Part shown: in pieces, positions 5,371 to 7,974 of the stretch
Layout of the letters: each line of letters starts with the position of its first letter
How positions within the stretch are numbered: the stretch's first letter is position 1
From: an uncultured Actinomycetes bacterium
GTDB taxonomy: Bacteria; Actinomycetota; Actinomycetes; S36-B12
Direction of reading: 5' to 3'
DNA length: 7,974 nucleotides
Assembly (NCBI GenBank): GCA_905181745.1
Contig: CAJIYV010000111.1
Coordinates: 1-7,974 of the forward strand
The notes under the pieces: model-generated
Told to the model about the DNA's origin: nothing
Database searches by the model: none
What the model saw: the letters and a program-made list of their open reading frames with translations, nothing else
Made by a program: the position numbers and the translations under genes

Positions 5371-6624
5371 ATGACTTTTTGGGGCCCAGATTTTGTTGAG
5401 CTTGAGGCGCAAGACCCACAGATCGCTGGAATCTTGCTTTCTGAGTTAGAACGAGCTCGCGGAGGTTTGCAACTTATTGCGAGCGAAAACTTCACCTCAC
5501 CGGCGGTATTAGCGGCACTTGGTTCAACGCTGAGCAATAAATACGCCGAAGGTTATCCGGGCAAGCGTTACTACGGCGGATGCTCAGAGGTTGACCGCGC
5601 GGAAACAATTGGCATCGAGCGGGCAAAGCAGCTTTTTGGGGCCGACCATGCAAACCTTCAACCGCATTCTGGCGCAAGCGCCAATCTTGCTGCCTACGGT
5701 GCCTTTGTGAAACCAGGGGAGACTGTATTGGCCATGAGTTTGCCGCACGGCGGTCATCTCACTCATGGTTCCGCGGTGAGTTTTTCTGGGAAATGGTTCA
5801 ATGTTGTGTCCTACGGGGTCGCCCCGGAGACCGATTTAATTAATATGGCGGAAGTGCGTCGGCTAGCTGTTGAGCATAAACCCAAAATGATTATTTGTGG
5901 TGCGACCGCCTACACCAGACTCATTGACTTCGCCGGATTCCGCGAAATTGCCGATGAAGTGGGTGCGATCCTCATGGTTGATGCCGCACACTTCATTGGT
6001 CTGGTTGCAGGGAAGGCCATTCCCAGCCCTGTGCCATATGCAGATGTTGTGTGCTTTACCACCCACAAAGTTTTGCGTGGACCGCGTGGCGGAATGATTT
6101 TGTGCAAGGAGGAGCATGCGGCCACAATTGATAAGGCCGTTTTCCCAATGATGCAGGGCGGCCCACTGATGCACGCGGTTGCTGCAAAAGCCGTGGCACT
6201 CAAAGAAGCAAGTACGCCCGAATACCAAACCTACGCTCAACAAGTTGTGCTTAATGCACAGGCGTTGGCAGCGGGATTGGCAAAGCGGGGGATGCGTCCG
6301 GTGAGCGGTGGGACTGACACCCATTTGGCGCTCATCGACCTTTCTGGGATCGGAGTCAATGGCAGTGAAGCGGAGATCCGTTGTGATACTGGACGGATCA
6401 CGCTGAATAAGAATGCAATTCCATTTGACACTTTGCCTCCATCTGTTGCCTCAGGTATTCGAGTGGGAACCCCCTCAGTGACAACCCAGGGAATGGGTGT
6501 AGACCAAATGGATGTCATCGCCGATCTCATTGATCGCGCTGTGCGCCAGAGTGAACCCATTGAGGACATCGCTGCACGCACAAATGAACTCGTATCCGCT
6601 TTCCCGGCATATCCACGGGATTAA
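5371..6624 (+). CDS. glyA: Serine hydroxymethyltransferase
   Basis: GlyA is a cytosolic PLP enzyme that interconverts serine plus tetrahydrofolate with glycine plus 5,10-methylene-tetrahydrofolate and is the main source of one-carbon units. The 417-residue length is normal. Seen: LIASENFTS near the N-terminus, KYAEGYPGKRYYGGC, HSGASAN, HGGHLTHG, VDAAHFIGLVAG, and TTHKVLRGPRGG with the PLP lysine at K233, then SGIRVGTPSVTTQGM. The residues just before TTHK (Cys-Phe) and the Val after the lysine differ slightly from the usual TTTTHK[T/S]. Start ATG 5371 is set by a stop in the same frame at 5353-5355; AGAGGA lies 10 bases upstream. It probably has its own promoter (-10 at 5304) and is followed 17 bases later by wecA. 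glyA between the tsaC and wecA/rfe loci also occurs in Streptomyces. Confidence 0.97.
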   Translation: MTFWGPDFVELEAQDPQIAGILLSELERARGGLQLIASENFTSPAVLAALGSTLSNKYAEGYPGKRYYGGCSEVDRAETIGIERAKQLFGADHANLQPHSGASANLAAYGAFVKPGETVLAMSLPHGGHLTHGSAVSFSGKWFNVVSYGVAPETDLINMAEVRRLAVEHKPKMIICGATAYTRLIDFAGFREIADEVGAILMVDAAHFIGLVAGKAIPSPVPYADVVCFTTHKVLRGPRGGMILCKEEHAATIDKAVFPMMQGGPLMHAVAAKAVALKEASTPEYQTYAQQVVLNAQALAAGLAKRGMRPVSGGTDTHLALIDLSGIGVNGSEAEIRCDTGRITLNKNAIPFDTLPPSVASGIRVGTPSVTTQGMGVDQMDVIADLIDRAVRQSEPIEDIAARTNELVSAFPAYPRD

Positions 6625-6641
6625 ATCGAGAGGAGTAAGTC

Positions 6642-7772
6642 ATGCGCGAATACATGCTGTGTCTTTTTGCAGCTGCCGCAGTGACCTATTTCCTGACTCC
6701 TCCCGTGCGCGCTCTGGCATTTCGGTGGGGGATCATTGCGCCAGTTCGTGATCGTGACGTGCATGAGACGCCCACCCCGCGCTTGGGTGGGCTGGCCATG
6801 GCCGGTGGACTGCTAGCTGGCTTCCTACTTGCGAGCAAGCTTCCCATGATGAGCGCGGTTTTTGATGGCTCAACCACGATCGTCGCGCTGCTCTCAGGGG
6901 CGGCCATTATCGTTATCTTGGGCGTAATCGATGACAAATGGGGACTTGACGCACCGACCAAACTTGCTGGCCAAGTTCTCGCGGCAGGCGTCATGGCTTT
7001 TCAGGGGGTCGCCATAATTTGGTTACCCATTGGTGGAACATTCGTTCTTGACCCATTAACGAGTGTTTTACTCACGGTAATTGTCGTTGTAGTAAGTATT
7101 AATGCCATCAACTTTGTCGATGGTCTTGATGGGTTGGCTGCTGGTATCGTGGCGGTAGCCGCAGGGGCATTCTTTGTGTATGCGTATGTACTCTCGGTTG
7201 AACTTGGACTTGAGCGTGCGACTCTTGCGACTTTAGTGAGTGTGGTTTTGGTCGGCATGGGACTAGGCTTTTTACCGAATAACTTGTTCCCAGCCCGAAT
7301 ATTCATGGGGGACACGGGCTCGATGCTCCTGGGCCTGCTACTAGCTGCTGCAACAATCACGCTTTCTGGGCAAGTGGACCCGAGCGCCCTGTCCCGTGGC
7401 GTTTTCCTGCCAACCCTGCTGCCATTAATTTTGCCCTTTGCCGTTATGGCGTTGCCGTTAGCCGACCTGGGTCTTGCGGTGATCAGGCGTACGAGGGCCG
7501 GACGCAACCCGTTCGCACCTGATAAACGACACTTACATCACCGACTATTGGAAATGGGCCATTCGCAACGGCGAGCCGTCGCCTTGATGTATGCGTGGAC
7601 TGCCTTGATTGCTGGATCGGCGTTGGCTGTTGCATTTTTCCCGCTGATTTATGCAGGGGTTGCCACCGCAATCGGCGTTGTAATTATGGTGTTTCTGGTC
7701 ACACGCACGTATGCGGTGTCGAGCGCGGAGAAGGTTGAACCGCAGAATCGACGAATTGGTCGGATCGGTTAG
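6642..7772 (+). CDS. wecA: Polyprenyl-phosphate GlcNAc-1-phosphate transferase (WecA/Rfe/TagO type membrane protein)
   Basis: This integral membrane enzyme moves a sugar-1-phosphate from a UDP-sugar to a polyprenyl phosphate on the cytoplasmic face, the first step of lipid-linked glycan assembly; in actinomycetes this is typically arabinogalactan linkage or teichoic-type polymers. The 376 residues form about 11 hydrophobic segments. Motifs: VHETPTPRLGG (H41-G50), D97-D98 in GVIDDKWGLD, NFVDGLDGLAAG (N157-G168; D160, D163), FMGDTGS (D224), and the HLHH motif (297-300) in DKRHLHHRLLEMGH, all typical of the WecA/MraY superfamily. The HxHH loop favours the WecA branch over MraY. Start ATG 6642 has GAGAGGAG (6628-6635) 6 bases upstream, and glyA ends 17 bases before, so they are probably co-transcribed. 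The exact sugar and final polymer cannot be read from sequence. Confidence 0.92.
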   Translation: MREYMLCLFAAAAVTYFLTPPVRALAFRWGIIAPVRDRDVHETPTPRLGGLAMAGGLLAGFLLASKLPMMSAVFDGSTTIVALLSGAAIIVILGVIDDKWGLDAPTKLAGQVLAAGVMAFQGVAIIWLPIGGTFVLDPLTSVLLTVIVVVVSINAINFVDGLDGLAAGIVAVAAGAFFVYAYVLSVELGLERATLATLVSVVLVGMGLGFLPNNLFPARIFMGDTGSMLLGLLLAAATITLSGQVDPSALSRGVFLPTLLPLILPFAVMALPLADLGLAVIRRTRAGRNPFAPDKRHLHHRLLEMGHSQRRAVALMYAWTALIAGSALAVAFFPLIYAGVATAIGVVIMVFLVTRTYAVSSAEKVEPQNRRIGRIG

Positions 7773-7793
7773 CCAGATCCGATGGCCATGCGG

Positions 7794-7799
7794 TAGCGT
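7794..7799 (+). promoter_or_regulatory. Weak candidate promoter before the atp cluster
   Basis: The 88-base gap (7773-7860) contains TAGCGT, a TANNNT-type -10, without a clear -35; TTAGCC at 7769 is 19 bases away and overlaps the wecA stop. TTGCAA (7804-7809) with CAGTAAT (7822-7828) is another imperfect pairing. A promoter ahead of the ATP synthase operon is expected, but the sequence does not decide its position. No T-run terminator follows wecA. Confidence 0.22.
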
Positions 7800-7860
7800 A
7801 CCCTTGCAACTAGAGCGTGGTCAGTAATCGCTCGCCTAACCAGCTGCGAGGTGTTTTCCA

Positions 7861-7974
7861 GTGCCAAGTGCACGGGGTATCGACTCACTGGTCCTTCGCA
7901 GAGCCGGTCTTGGTACTGCTGTGGCTGGCGTGATTGGTGTGATTGTTGCGGGGTGGGTTGCAGGCGGCTCAGCC
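7861..7974 (+). CDS. Probable AtpI-like membrane protein, N-terminal 38 residues (partial)
   Basis: GTG 7861 opens a frame that stays open to the window edge. GAGGTG (7848-7853) lies 7 bases upstream as a good Shine-Dalgarno site. The product begins with a short polar stretch (PSARGIDSLVLRR) followed by a hydrophobic, Gly/Val/Ala-rich membrane segment. That pattern resembles the small AtpI-like proteins encoded between wecA/rfe and atpB in actinomycetes, which assist assembly of the rotor ring of the F-type ATP synthase. The identification leans on position and general character because most of the gene is missing, so no symbol is assigned. Confidence 0.6.
   Translation, partial: MPSARGIDSLVLRRAGLGTAVAGVIGVIVAGWVAGGSA

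Noticed and set aside
5363..5374. Three-codon frame ATG-ACC-GCA-TGA overlapping the glyA start
   Set aside because: The Shine-Dalgarno site is only two bases from this ATG, too close for use; a chance occurrence is more likely than a coupling peptide.

Overview
The window is a stretch of actinobacterial core chromosome. The gene order (thrB) – rho – rpmE – prfA – prmC – tsaC/sua5-like – glyA – wecA/rfe – (atpI-like, start of the ATP synthase operon) is a classic actinomycete synteny block. The Rho protein has the long disordered N-terminal insert typical of that phylum. Base composition looks near half G+C, well below that of Streptomyces or Mycobacterium, so a moderate-GC actinomycete, possibly an aquatic uncultured lineage, is plausible. 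The sequence alone does not settle the genus. All genes lie on the + strand and are tightly packed.

Layout: bases 2-196 are the last 64 codons of homoserine kinase (thrB). Bases 197-414 are an intergenic leader holding a likely rho promoter, a hairpin, a C-rich/G-poor stretch and a tiny ORF whose stop abuts the rho start. rho (415-2124) carries internal tandem repeats that encode an Asn/Arg/Asp-rich disordered insert. rpmE (2272-2508) has its own probable promoter and ends at a strong bifurcated intrinsic terminator (2517-2588). prfA (2630-3703), prmC (3700-4623) and the tsaC-like gene (4633-5280) form a compressed group: a 4-base overlap, then a 9-base gap in the same reading frame. glyA (5371-6624) and wecA (6642-7772) form the next pair. 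An 88-base gap precedes the first 38 codons of a membrane protein that fits AtpI (from 7861).

Functionally, the block groups the end of threonine biosynthesis, transcription termination (Rho), a ribosomal protein (L31), translation termination (RF1) with the methyltransferase that modifies it (PrmC), a tRNA t6A-family protein, one-carbon metabolism (GlyA) and the first step of lipid-linked glycan synthesis (WecA).

No mobile element, CRISPR array, tRNA or rRNA was seen, and no obviously new multi-gene system. The observations most worth checking are: (1) the TsaC/Sua5-like protein, whose family signature residues (KxR / SxN, PTDTVYG) are largely replaced; (2) the same-frame arrangement of prmC and the tsaC-like gene across an RF1-specific UAG stop, directly downstream of the RF1 gene; (3) the repeat-built Asn-rich region of Rho; (4) the rho leader; and (5) the strong terminator between rpmE and prfA.
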